40,000 nucleotides of DNA, taken from Candidatus Acetothermia bacterium JdFR-48. GTDB lineage: Bacteria; Bipolaricaulota; Bipolaricaulia; Bipolaricaulales; Bipolaricaulaceae. Positions 16,958-25,009 of the stretch are shown in pieces (within the stretch, counting starts at the first letter, position 1; every line of letters begins with the position of its first letter). The notes beneath the pieces were generated by a model. That model did not search any database. It saw only the letters and a program-made list of their open reading frames with translations, and was not told the DNA's origin. The stretch lies in contig MTNJ01000006.1 of NCBI GenBank assembly GCA_002011425.1, positions 1 to 40,000 on the forward strand. The letters run 5' to 3'. Both the position numbers and the translations under genes were made by a program.

Positions 16958-17768
16958 TCATCGTTGAACTTTTCTCCCGGCATAGAGCACGTGCTCTGCC
17001 GCACCGTGGATGCTGGGGTCCCGGCCGAGCCGATAATTCAGCTCGACCCAGGCCTCCCAAAGCTCTACCGAAAGCTCGTTGATCTTCTCCTCGATCAGGC
17101 TGACTACTCCCTCGCAGGCGATCAGATCTAGAGTCTTGAAGCCTTCACTTTCCATCAGGGACCGGACTTCGGTGGGATGGGCGAAGTTGGGATTCGTCTT
17201 ACCAAACCGTATAGCATCTGGTCTGGCTCGCTGAATGCCCGTGTTCAGAATCTGCTCAGCGGCTTCATGGTGCTGGTAGGAGTCCGGTGCGTTCTTCACG
17301 ACCCAGCGCAAAGGAGCGTAGCGGGTGATAATGGCAGCAAAGATCAAGCCTCCAAGGCGGAGGACGCGCCATGCCTCCCGGATCGCCCGAGGCGCTCTTC
17401 CTCTTCGAGGAGATGATTGAGTGGCCCCATGAAGAGAACCACAGCGAAAATCTCATCATCGAAGCACGAAAGGTCGGTGGCATCCCCATGTTCGTAGCGT
17501 GCCAACTCGACTCCGGCCTCATTGGCCTTCTCCCCGGCGAGATCCAAGCAGCCCTACGGAAGGTCGAAGAGGGTCACCTCATAGCCCCGGTGGGTGAGGG
17601 CGATGGCATAGTGTCCCGGCCCCCCGCCGACATCGAAGATCTTCCCGGAGGCTTAGGCAAGTAATCTCCGAGCGCCCGCATGGTCACGGCGAACTCGGTA
17701 CGGTGGCGTTCCAGCCGCTCCCACTCATATTTGAGGTTCTGATCGTAAAAGCGCTCGACTCCGTCCAT
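16958..17768 (-). pseudogene. SAM-dependent methyltransferase D, frameshifted
   Basis: Starts MDGVERFYDQNLKYEWERLE with TEFAVTMRALGDYLPKP. The SAM loop (I)FDVGGGPGHYAIALTHRGYE lies in another frame, followed by AGEKANEAGVELARYEHGDA and EIFAVVLFMGPLNHLLEEEE. The last frame reads IITRYAPLRWVVKNAPDSYQ, HPTEVRSLMESEGFKTLDLI and EAWVELNYRLGRDPSIHG, ending at 16958. It is a close paralogue of methyltransferase A, disrupted by at least three frame changes that are not all at the same places. It lies downstream of the TldD gene. Confidence 0.75.
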
Positions 17769-17822
17769 CCTCCATGCCTCACGCTACTTAAAGGCCCTCT
17801 TCACAAGCCCATTCAACCCCTC

Positions 17823-19196
17823 CTACCACCGGAGTTTCAGCGCCCCTTTGGCTGCAAGCGCATGCGGGGTCACCCAGCCAACCAATGCCAGAGTGTTCAT
17901 CGGACCCTTCTGGCAAGTGCAACTGATGTAGACACTTTCATTCCCCAAGGCAAGCAGTCTAATGAATAATCCCTGGACATTTCCGGACACGCTCGAAATC
18001 GGCAGGTAGCCGATGACCTCCCCACTTTCGATCAGCAGAGCCTGATCGATGGCTATCTGGAATTCACCGGTTCGGTGATCGACCCGCTCTGTATACTTGG
18101 AGCCCTTCAGGAGAATCGATCTCTTCTCTGCCGTACGGAGTTCCTCTTTGGGGTAGTCGCCGGGGGCCACCACGATATTGCTCATCCTTACCAGAAGTGG
18201 ATCAGTAACAAAGAAGGCTCTACCGTTGCAAGACCTTTTCGCTCCCAAGGCCGGGGCGGTGAGGCGATGGTGCAGGTAACTTCGCAAGATCCCTTTGTCT
18301 ATTAAGGGCATCCTATCGGCCTTTGAACCCTCGTCATCGTAGAGATAGCCCCCATTTGTTTGGGGAAGTGAGGGATCATCGTAGATCGTAAGGAAGTCCG
18401 GCCCTATCCTCTCTCCCAATCTATCGGCCGCCCAAGTGCCCTCGGCCAAGATTAGATCCGCCTCTAGCCCATGACAAGCATCCTCGCAGATGGAGCCGAA
18501 CAGGACAGGATCGAGCAACACGGGCAGATCTTTACGGATGCGAATCTCTTTATGCCTGCTGAACAGCTCTTGGTCGGCCTTGAAGCCCTGGAAGAAGCGC
18601 TCAATCTCGCCCCCGAATAAAACTTCTAGGCCCCCTCGGCGGCCGAAGCGGCGGAGGAAGCTTCCCTGGGGCAAGGCGGCTCCGACGGTGAGCTGGATAG
18701 TGGGGACGATGGCCTCGATCACCGTCCCTTCGCTGTTCATCACCACCCGCTCCTCCAGGTGGTCGTGATACCGCAGCTTCTTGGTTCCCCCAAGACGGTC
18801 CAGGAGCTCGGCCAATCTCTCCCGCTTCTCTTTTGGGCTCAGCTCATCAAGCCTCCGCTCCACCGGGTAAACGACCCGGGATCTCTCCACCGGGGCCTCC
18901 AAGATCGCACGAAGGCCCGCCGGCCAACCACGGCCCACCTCACTGAAGGCCCTCTCCACCAAGGCCTTCAAATCCTCGTCCGTAAAGCTTTGGCTGGAAG
19001 CGAAGCCTACGCCCTCCTCCGTCAGCACCCTAAGCCCGAGGCCCTCCCTGGAGATCCTCTCAACTTCCCAGGCCTCCTTAAGGAAGATCCTGACACCTTC
19101 CAGACGCTGGGCCCTCACATCGGCGAAGAGGGGCCTTTTGGCCTGAGCGATCTCTAAGACCCTCTCCGCAGCAGCCTTTACTTCACTCATACTCAT
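17823..19196 (-). CDS. tldD: TldD/PmbA-family protein with altered zinc motif
   Basis: A 457-residue full-length member of the TldD/PmbA family, metalloproteases whose TldD subunit degrades or trims peptides. Family features present: GLGLRVLTEEGVGFASSQ near 52-69, RLGERIGPDFLTIYDDPSLP near 259-278, YLYDDEG, LIDKGILRSYLHHRLTA and the C-terminal TCQKG (C428), the position of the third zinc ligand (CGKG in relatives). The expected HExxxH is replaced by CEDACH at 237-242, so one zinc His is missing. The frame is otherwise intact. A PmbA partner gene is not seen. It follows a broken pyruvate-kinase-C-like gene by a few bases. It may be inactive, or may use Cys as ligand. Confidence 0.85.
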   Translation of the reverse strand: MSMSEVKAAAERVLEIAQAKRPLFADVRAQRLEGVRIFLKEAWEVERISREGLGLRVLTEEGVGFASSQSFTDEDLKALVERAFSEVGRGWPAGLRAILEAPVERSRVVYPVERRLDELSPKEKRERLAELLDRLGGTKKLRYHDHLEERVVMNSEGTVIEAIVPTIQLTVGAALPQGSFLRRFGRRGGLEVLFGGEIERFFQGFKADQELFSRHKEIRIRKDLPVLLDPVLFGSICEDACHGLEADLILAEGTWAADRLGERIGPDFLTIYDDPSLPQTNGGYLYDDEGSKADRMPLIDKGILRSYLHHRLTAPALGAKRSCNGRAFFVTDPLLVRMSNIVVAPGDYPKEELRTAEKRSILLKGSKYTERVDHRTGEFQIAIDQALLIESGEVIGYLPISSVSGNVQGLFIRLLALGNESVYISCTCQKGPMNTLALVGWVTPHALAAKGALKLRW

Positions 19197-19200
19197 AAAG

Positions 19201-19678
19201 TTACCACCACCAGCGTTTCGTCCGGGGCAACGCCAGGATCTCCCACACCTCGGGCCGCTTATCCGGATCTTTTGCGAACAGGTCGCAGGAGAAGGCCGTC
19301 TTCAGGACGATGGCCATGTCCGCCCCTCGTTCCGTACCGCCCACGGCGTTCACGTCTTCGCCGGGCGGCACCCGCCCTGCATGGTGGCCATCAGCCCCAC
19401 CTCGATTGCCACCTTGAGGCCGTTGCCACTCACTATTCGGAAGGCGTCGAAGGCCACTACCGCGCTTGGGGTGGATCGGGGGCGCGGATGACCCTCGCGC
19501 TTCTCTCCGCGGCCCTCAATCCTTTGGCAAGCTGGAGAGCGATATTCCCAAACGAGGAAGCCACCACCACCGTGTCGATGTTCCCCTCGCCGAGGCGTTT
19601 GATCACCGTCCGGATTACGTGCTGGGTGTTCTCGTCCCCTACCTCTCGAAGCAATAAATTGCCGTCCTCTTCATCCAC
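19201..19678 (-). pseudogene. Pyruvate-kinase C-terminal-domain-like protein, broken copy
   Basis: From GTG 19678 the frame reads NTQHVIRTVIKRLGEGNIDT, then VVASSFGNIALQLAKGLRA, matching the N-terminus of the intact paralogue at 6123-6809 (NTQRVLELARDRALELGIGT, VVASETGRSALKAV). After IRAPDPPQAR it changes frame to VVAFDAFRIVSGNGLKVAIE, VGLMATMQGG, and again to AVGGTERGADMAIVLKTAF and ILALPRTKRWW, ending TAA at 19201-19203. Compared with the intact copy, roughly 45-65 codons are missing in the middle, besides at least two frame changes. The start overlaps the stop of the upstream 180-codon-range gene by eight bases, and TldD follows directly. Confidence 0.65.
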
Positions 19679-20204
19679 GCCTCCTCAGCCGCACTTCGAT
19701 CTCGCCCCAAAACTCTCCCGGTCTGCACCAAACCACCGTGGGCCTCCCGCGATAGGATCTCACCTCTCCTCCCCCAGGCTTAACGGAGAGAATCTCGTAT
19801 CCCTTGGGGAAGGAGATGCGCTGGAAGTGAGGCCCGATCCAAGCGAAGTTCGACTCGTAGACATATTTTTCTCGACCTTCGGAGAAAAAATGGGGAACGG
19901 TGTAAGCGCCTTCAAGCCAAACTTTGATCTCCTTTACCTCACCCGGAACGATGTTCTCGTACAAGGCGTAGAAGAAATACTCCCCATGATGGGTCTCGGC
20001 CATGAGACCGATGAGCTTTTCACCTTGAATCCCCATGGAAACCGGCCTGAAACAACTAGAAAAAAGCTCGACTCTAGAGAGCCCAAGGAAGTTCCTCAAC
20101 GAGTCTTCGCCGATCTTTATAGTCTCTCTCACCGTAATTCGGGCCCGGTCTCCTTCACCGACCAGGTCGGTCCACTCGCAGAAGAGATATTCTGTCGCTT
20201 GCAT
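19671..20204 (-). CDS. Conserved-looking protein of unknown function
   Basis: A 177-residue soluble protein starting MQATEYLFCEWTDLVGEGDR. Later segments are RETIKIGEDSLRNFLGLSRV, GEYFFYALYENIVPGEVKEI and GGGEVRSYRGRPTVVWCRPG. Alternating hydrophobic strands in the second half suggest an all-beta fold. I recognise no family. ATG 20204 is preferred; a TTG at 20213 is the upstream alternative, and neither has a strong ribosome binding site. Its end overlaps the broken pyruvate-kinase-C-like gene, so it belongs to the transcript that includes TldD. The frame is intact in a neighbourhood full of broken genes. Confidence 0.65.
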   Translation of the reverse strand: MQATEYLFCEWTDLVGEGDRARITVRETIKIGEDSLRNFLGLSRVELFSSCFRPVSMGIQGEKLIGLMAETHHGEYFFYALYENIVPGEVKEIKVWLEGAYTVPHFFSEGREKYVYESNFAWIGPHFQRISFPKGYEILSVKPGGGEVRSYRGRPTVVWCRPGEFWGEIEVRLRRRG

Positions 20205-20289
20205 CTCTGCCAATTTGAACCTATCTCTCTACCAGACCCACAGCCTGATCTTTTACCGGCTCGCCGGGGATCATGAGTTAGAGCCGATG

Positions 20290-20932
20290 TCAGAGGGTCC
20301 GGTCTGTAGACAGAATGGCTAACATCAAAACCCAAGTAACAGGGGTGAACTGCTCCGCTTCGAGTTCCATCCCTAGCTCGGCAAACGTGCGATATAGCTT
20401 CATAATCCTGAGGAAATATTTCTCTTCCAGTCAATCGAACTTGAGCAGTGCTTCCCACTTTGCCTCCTCACCCCAGAAGACTAGATCACCAAGGGCCTAC
20501 ACCCCCGCCCCTTTTCAATACCCGTAGCGTCTCCCGCGCTGCTCGAGGCTTAAGGAGATGGGGGACGGGGTGAAAGGCGCAGGTTCTCGCCACGGTATCG
20601 AAATGTTCATCCGGATAAGGGATCTGCAAAAAACGGCTCTCCCACTCTCCGCAGCTCGCACCGCGGATCGGGCTCATCTTTCCTTGGCCTTCGCGAACAT
20701 GCGTTCGGAAGGGTCCAAGGCCACTACCCGCCCCCCCGGGCAAGGCAGAGCAGGGTCAAATTGCCCGTACCGGTGCCGATGTCCAGAACCAGCACTCCGG
20801 GCCGATCCGGGCCACTTCCACCACCCGCTCCAGGACCTCCGCATATCGGGCATGCACTCTTGATTCCCGGGCGACGGCCACATCGTACCGATCCGCCCAC
20901 TTGTCGAAGTCCCACGTCTTCAACCATCGCAT
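20290..20932 (-). pseudogene. SAM-dependent methyltransferase E, heavily decayed
   Basis: ATG 20932 begins MRWLKTWDFDKWADRYDVAV and RVHARYAEVLERVVEVA. Other frames continue VLVLDIGTGTGNLTLLCLAR (SAM loop), RVVALDPSERMFAKAKER, FLQIPYPDEHFDTVARTCAF, LKPRAARETLRVLKRGG, KWEALLKFD, EKYFLRIMKLYRTFAELGME and FTPVTWVLMLAILSTDR, ending TGA at 20290-20292. That is the complete domain order of a YcgJ/UbiE-like class I methyltransferase of about 215 residues. At least five lesions (frameshifts and in-frame stops) are needed. It starts three bases after the YoaP-like gene, so it was once co-translated with it. Confidence 0.72.
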
Positions 20933-20935
20933 CTG

Positions 20936-21712
20936 TTAATCCTCGATCCCCGACGATAAGGCCTTTTCGATCACAGCGCGGACCTGATCTTCGGTGACCG
21001 GGCCGAAGAGCTTTTCCTCGCCGTTGACGAAGATCCCGTCGGCCACCCCATAATGGGCCAGGGTCTCCGGCCCCGCTGGTACTTCCCTCAAAGCCACTTG
21101 GCCGGGGAACTCGGCCGCAACCTTTCGCAAATAGAGCACCGCTGCCGCCCCCACGGGGCAGAAGTGCGAACCGATGATCAGGACCTCCACTGGTACGCGG
21201 CCCTCGACGGGGATGTGCGAAGATAACGGCTCCACCTCCACCCGGGGTTGCGAGAGGGGGAAGTACATAAGCTTTCCGCCGTCCTCCTCCTGGATCACCC
21301 TGAAGCCACGTTTCGCGAAGTGAGAGTGGTGCATGTAGCCCTCGTAATCGGTGGTCCCCACCAACACTCCTTTGTAACCCTCCCCCTTCAAGTGCTCGAT
21401 GAAGGCAGAAAAGAGCTTCCGCATGTAACCCCGCCCCTGATAGGGTCGTTGGATCCACTCACAGTAGAGCCAAGCCACCCCAGGCTCGGTGCGATATGGG
21501 ACCAAAGCCCTCTCCGAGGGAGCCCAGTAGATGTGCCCGATCACCTGTCCTTCTTCCTCCACATGAACCCCCTCCACGTGCGTTCCCAGATTCTCGGCGA
21601 ACCAGTTCCGGGATAGCTCGAGGCCATCCGCCCAGAACGGCCGAGGGGACTCGGTCGCACAGGGATAGGTCCCGGTCGTCTCCTGGGGGTCCTTGAGGGA
21701 AAAGATCCGCAT
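20936..21712 (-). CDS. GNAT acetyltransferase fused to a YoaP-like thioredoxin-fold domain
   Basis: A 258-residue two-domain protein. Residues 1-165 form a GNAT domain: VEEEGQVIGHIYWAPSERAL, WLYCEWIQRPYQGRGYMRKL (acetyl-CoA loop QGRGY), and YEGYMHHSHFAKRGFRVI. Residues 175-258 resemble the YoaP-like C-terminal domain: PVEVLIIGSHFCPVGAAAVL, LREVPAGPETLAHYGVADG and IFVNGEEKLFGPVTEDQVRA. The FCPVG segment keeps one Cys where thioredoxins have two. Proteins of this layout are known in Bacillus (YoaP) with unassigned substrate. ATG 21712 has GGGAGG eight bases upstream; GTG 21721 is the alternative. It is intact although its downstream neighbour is destroyed. Confidence 0.82.
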   Translation of the reverse strand: MRIFSLKDPQETTGTYPCATESPRPFWADGLELSRNWFAENLGTHVEGVHVEEEGQVIGHIYWAPSERALVPYRTEPGVAWLYCEWIQRPYQGRGYMRKLFSAFIEHLKGEGYKGVLVGTTDYEGYMHHSHFAKRGFRVIQEEDGGKLMYFPLSQPRVEVEPLSSHIPVEGRVPVEVLIIGSHFCPVGAAAVLYLRKVAAEFPGQVALREVPAGPETLAHYGVADGIFVNGEEKLFGPVTEDQVRAVIEKALSSGIED

Positions 21713-21779
21713 GGAGATCACCTCCCGAAGGAAGTATAGCTCCCATATCGAGTCCCGACTCGGAACTCATGGGCTACCT

Positions 21780-22982
21780 TCATGCGGCCCGGATTTTCCC
21801 TCCGTCGGGAAAGGTGGCCCGCTCCCCGCCCAGATAGTCCAGGAACCGCTGAAAGGCCGAGACAATCGCGGGATGTGACCAAGGAAGCCCTCCCGGCTCC
21901 TTCCAATAAGAAAGCACGTTTAAAGTCCCCGTGGAAGCCTCGAACTTGGCATCGAACCGGGCCACGAACCGGTCCTCATAGAGCACCGGGAGCACGTAAT
22001 AGCCCCAGCGGCGCTTGGCCGGGGGCTTGTACACCTCCCAGGCGTATTCGAAATCCCATAGTTCCCTCAGGGCCTTCCTGCTCCAGAGGAGTGGATCCAG
22101 TGGGGAGAGGAACCGGGCGCGTCCATCGAAGTCGTGCCGGCGGGCCTCTTCCAGCCGCGCCTCGGCGTCGGGAGGAGCCAGGAACGTCGTTTTGACGCCC
22201 TCAACGTGTACGAGCACGAGCCTTTCTTCCGCCATCAAACGTTCTGGGAGCCCGCTCCGACGCACCCCCCGCGGAGGGGGCCAGCTATCGGCGTCCCCAC
22301 GCAAGGGGAGGAGTCCGGCATCCCGTACGCGTTTTAAGAGAAGCCACTCCCAGAACTCATCAAGGGTTGGAGGGGCTCGATCGTAGAGGGAGGCGGGGAT
22401 GACGCGCTCGGCCAGGTCGAAGTAGCGGCGGAAGTTCTTCCTGTAGGTAACACTTATTCGGCCCCGGTTCCAGAGGGCGATTAGAGCCACGTTGGCCACC
22501 CGGGTGGCCTTCCAGCCCCGGCGAGCCTCTTGGGCGATCCCCCGTTCCCTCAGCTCCGCGCTGGAGAGAGGGCCGTGTTCTTTCACCGCCGCATAGACGG
22601 CTTCAAGCGCTCCAGGATGATCCCGCTTCAACCGCTCTTCCCGCTCACGCTCCCACCGGTTCCCGCCCGCCTCCATCCGAGCCCGGAACCAGGGGAAGTG
22701 GACGATGGGGATGAGGGAAAGCATTTTATCCCAATACTCGAACCCAAGCCGCTCGCGGTGGACGAGCTCCAGCACCTGGCCCGGGTGCGTCCCGTCCACG
22801 CGGGCTTGGATCACCAGGTCATGACTCCGGCCGAGAATCGGCAGGGGATCCAGCTGGAGCACGTTTAGGTCGGCGAAACACCGCCGGATCCCCTCTTCCC
22901 CCGGCGGGTAGCCGTATCCGTGCAGGCCAAGGGCATGGATGAGATACCAGCGTGCTTCCTCTATAGTCCAACGAAATTCCAC
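21780..22982 (-). CDS. YcaQ/AlkZ-like winged-helix DNA glycosylase
   Basis: A 400-residue member of the winged-helix family (PF06224) that includes E. coli YcaQ and Streptomyces AlkZ, enzymes that unhook interstrand crosslinks or excise bulky alkyl lesions. Visible hallmarks are the N-terminal LNVLQLDPLPILGRSHDLVI (the VxxLQxDP pattern), YWDKMLSLIPIVHFPWFRAR, a winged helix with VKEHGPLSSAELRERGIA, FLSPLDPLLWSRKALRELWD and YEVYKPPAKRRWGYYVLPVL (the Y-x-P-x-x-x-R-x-GYY block). The Q-x-D catalytic motif reads QLD. GTG 22982 is the start. It heads the long minus-strand series that ends at 12878 and has a decayed paralogue in it. Confidence 0.87.
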   Translation of the reverse strand: MEFRWTIEEARWYLIHALGLHGYGYPPGEEGIRRCFADLNVLQLDPLPILGRSHDLVIQARVDGTHPGQVLELVHRERLGFEYWDKMLSLIPIVHFPWFRARMEAGGNRWEREREERLKRDHPGALEAVYAAVKEHGPLSSAELRERGIAQEARRGWKATRVANVALIALWNRGRISVTYRKNFRRYFDLAERVIPASLYDRAPPTLDEFWEWLLLKRVRDAGLLPLRGDADSWPPPRGVRRSGLPERLMAEERLVLVHVEGVKTTFLAPPDAEARLEEARRHDFDGRARFLSPLDPLLWSRKALRELWDFEYAWEVYKPPAKRRWGYYVLPVLYEDRFVARFDAKFEASTGTLNVLSYWKEPGGLPWSHPAIVSAFQRFLDYLGGERATFPDGGKIRAA

Positions 22983-23175
22983 TTACCCCATCACTCCCCA
23001 TGTCAGATGTAAATCGACCGAAGTGCTGCCCTCGATACCGCTCGAGGCCACATATCCTTCCCATGATCCCCCAAAGGTATCTCGACGGCAAAGCCTTCCC
23101 GTATGTCAATGGGGCCACAATTTCTCGTGAAAGCGAAGTTAGTCGCCCACAATAGGTAGCTACAAGGAGGTGGAA

Positions 23176-23781
23176 ATGAAGGAAAAGCGCATACGGAAAC
23201 TGGCAGTGGAAGAGTTGGAGGTGGAGCGGATCAACGTGGTGGGGAAGGACGACAAGGTCCAGCTGGTGATCTCCAATCTGGAGCGCCTCCTTGACCCAGT
23301 GATTGCCGGAAAGGTCTTATCGAAACGCAAGGGAATTCCCGCAGCGGGGTTAATCTTCTACAACGATGAGGGAGACGAATGCGGGGGCTTAGTATCTGGA
23401 AGGGGAAGTCGCGCGGCAGCGGCTGGACTGCTTTTCGATCAGTACAAGCAAGACCAAATTGTTGGGCTTACGTACAGTAAAAGCAATGGGGAACGGCAGT
23501 ACGGACTTAAGGTTTGGGACCGCCCAGATACCCCGCTCCCCGAGGTGTGGGAGTCGATGCGGTCACAGGACGCGAATCCTTTCGGCGCTCTTCGAATTTT
23601 CATCGGGCGAACATCGGATGGCGAAGCGCTGATTCGGATTTCCGACTGCCAGGGGAAAGAACGGCTAAGGATCGTGGTGGACGAAGTGCCCCGGCTCGAA
23701 TTCCTCGACGAAAACGGAAGGGTGATGTACCGGTTACCACCGAGTGATGATACCGAAAGCGGACGCTGCGTCTCGGACTGA
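23176..23781 (+). CDS. Hypothetical protein of the GLIFYNDEGDE family
   Basis: A 201-residue soluble protein starting MKEKRIRKLAVEELEVERIN. It carries a short-repeat pattern seen in a widespread uncharacterised family: a strand ending VVGKDDKVQLVISN, then AAGLIFYNDEGDECGGLVSG, then a fluorine-free acidic region, then LRIFIGRTSDGEALIRISDC and LRIVVDEVPRLEFLDENGRV. The recurring D-x-x-G-x-x-R/L units suggest a beta-helical or beta-solenoid protein. Start ATG 23176 is fixed by AAGGAGG with five-base spacing. It is one of the few plus-strand genes in the left half. Function unknown. Confidence 0.75.
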   Translation: MKEKRIRKLAVEELEVERINVVGKDDKVQLVISNLERLLDPVIAGKVLSKRKGIPAAGLIFYNDEGDECGGLVSGRGSRAAAAGLLFDQYKQDQIVGLTYSKSNGERQYGLKVWDRPDTPLPEVWESMRSQDANPFGALRIFIGRTSDGEALIRISDCQGKERLRIVVDEVPRLEFLDENGRVMYRLPPSDDTESGRCVSD

Positions 23782-23785
23782 GCAT

Positions 23786-24171
23786 CTACCCCTTTTCCTG
23801 GGCGAAGGTGAGGATGAACCCGAAGGGATCACAGATGGTGAACTCCCGGATCCCATAGAACTGGTCCACGGGGGCCATCAACACCTCGGCCACCTCCTTC
23901 ACCCGCTCGTAGAGGGAATTCACGTCGTCCACATAGATGTAGAGGATAGCGCTCACAGGGCTATCGGGGATCACCAGGCCGGGAATTCCGCCCAAGCCGC
24001 ACCTTTCTCCCACAGCATGAGCTCCACCCCGTCCAGTTCGAGGGAGGCCCATTCGTGGGGCGGCTGTTCGGGGTAAACCGCAGCGAGCCTCCCGCCCAGG
24101 ACCTCACAGTAGAACCGGATTCCCCGCTCCACGCCCTCCACTAACAGCATCGGCGCCGCCTTCCGGAACAC
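23786..24171 (-). pseudogene. VOC (glyoxalase-like) protein with a frameshift
   Basis: From GTG 24171 (AGGAGGTGAGG upstream) the frame reads FRKAAPMLLVEGVERGIRFY, then CEVLGGRLAAVYPEQPPHEW and LELDGVELMLWEKGAAWAE. It then changes frame near 23990 to IPGLVIPDSPVSAILYIYVD, DVNSLYERVKEVAEVLMAP and FYGIREFTICDPFGFILTFA. This is a complete vicinal-oxygen-chelate domain, VOC superfamily, of the kind found in glyoxalases and bleomycin-resistance-like proteins. A single frame change restores it, so sequence error cannot be excluded. It lies ten bases after the small Cys-rich gene. Confidence 0.75.
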
Positions 24172-24181
24172 CCTCACCTCC

Positions 24182-24598
24182 TCACGCCGTCGGCCCACGA
24201 TAGAAGACCGTGGCCGGACAGCCGGGACAGCGACCGTAGAGTTCGCAGAGATCGCACCGTGCTCCACAAGGGCATACCTCCAGCTTCCCCCGGGGGAGCC
24301 TCAACTCGGATGGCGGATAAGGGACGTTCTCCGCTCCCGTTACCAATAGCTCAGCGCTCAGCAGCCCCAGAGTATCGCGAGGCCGGTCTCGGATTGACTC
24401 GAGCCACCACCGGCGGTCCCCCGGGGCGAAACAGGCCCAGACGAATCTCTCCCCAAACGCTCCCACGAAGGCACAGTAGGGGCAATCCCTGAACTTCTCC
24501 GCCAGTCCCCGGGCCCTTTCGGCCGAGCCGGCATTACCGATGGTAAGTCCGCAGATCCTCCTCCCGCCCAACGCTTTCCCTTTTTCCCACAGGACCAT
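24182..24598 (-). CDS. Small Cys-rich protein of unknown function
   Basis: A 138-residue protein. The N-terminal part (MVLWEKGKALGGRRICGLTI, KFRDCPYCAFVGAFGERFVW) contains a CPYC motif. The C-terminus contains CPCGARCDLCELYGRCPGC, a dense cysteine cluster compatible with two metal sites or an iron-sulfur cluster. No membrane segment is predicted by eye. I do not recognise the family. It lies 20 bases after the SnoaL-like gene and before the VOC remnant, in a compact minus-strand group that begins with an FMN-reductase-like gene. Confidence 0.65.
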   Translation of the reverse strand: MVLWEKGKALGGRRICGLTIGNAGSAERARGLAEKFRDCPYCAFVGAFGERFVWACFAPGDRRWWLESIRDRPRDTLGLLSAELLVTGAENVPYPPSELRLPRGKLEVCPCGARCDLCELYGRCPGCPATVFYRGPTA

Positions 24599-24619
24599 GC
24601 TAACCCCACCGACCGCGCG

Positions 24620-25009
24620 TCAGCCCGGTAATCGAGAGAAATGGCCGTGGATAATCCGCCATTCCCCGTTTTTCTTCAGGAAGATCAGCGTGACCCTGCT
24701 CACAGTTCGCTCCCCCTCGATCTCCTCCTCCCGCAGCGAAACGCTGTAGGCCACCTCTGGCGAAAGAAGATGTACTTGCGTGTCGTAGAACCTCATCCTC
24801 CAGCCCGGGGGCTGGTTCTTCTGGATCCAGTCCATGATCCACAGGAATCGCTCCCGGCCGAAAGGCTCGGGGATGTGGTTCTCCACCTCCACGAAGCGGG
24901 GATCGTCGGCCCAAAAGAGGGCGGCCATCCCTTCGGCGTCCGCCGCCTCGAAGGCCCGCTCATACGCCGCGATGAGCCTCAGGATCCTCTGCACATCGGC
25001 CTCGCTCAC
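24620..25009 (-). CDS. SnoaL/NTF2-like protein (DUF4440 type)
   Basis: A 129-residue protein with the NTF2-like fold: RILRLIAAYERAFEAADAEG, MAALFWADDPRFVEVENHI, EPFGRERFLWIMDWIQ and a C-terminal VSRVTLIFLKKNGEWRIIHG with the terminal H-x-H. These domains bind small hydrophobic ligands or act as cyclases and isomerases; catalytic residues are not certain here. The start is GTG 25009, overlapping the stop of the FMN-reductase-like gene by four bases (GTGA), so the two are translationally coupled. Confidence 0.8.
   Translation of the reverse strand: MSEADVQRILRLIAAYERAFEAADAEGMAALFWADDPRFVEVENHIPEPFGRERFLWIMDWIQKNQPPGWRMRFYDTQVHLLSPEVAYSVSLREEEIEGERTVSRVTLIFLKKNGEWRIIHGHFSRLPG

Noticed and set aside
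19272..20276. Long plus-strand open frame of 334 codons
   Set aside because: Arg/Pro/Ser-rich antisense of the 177-residue gene and the pyruvate-kinase-C-like remnant; no start signal.
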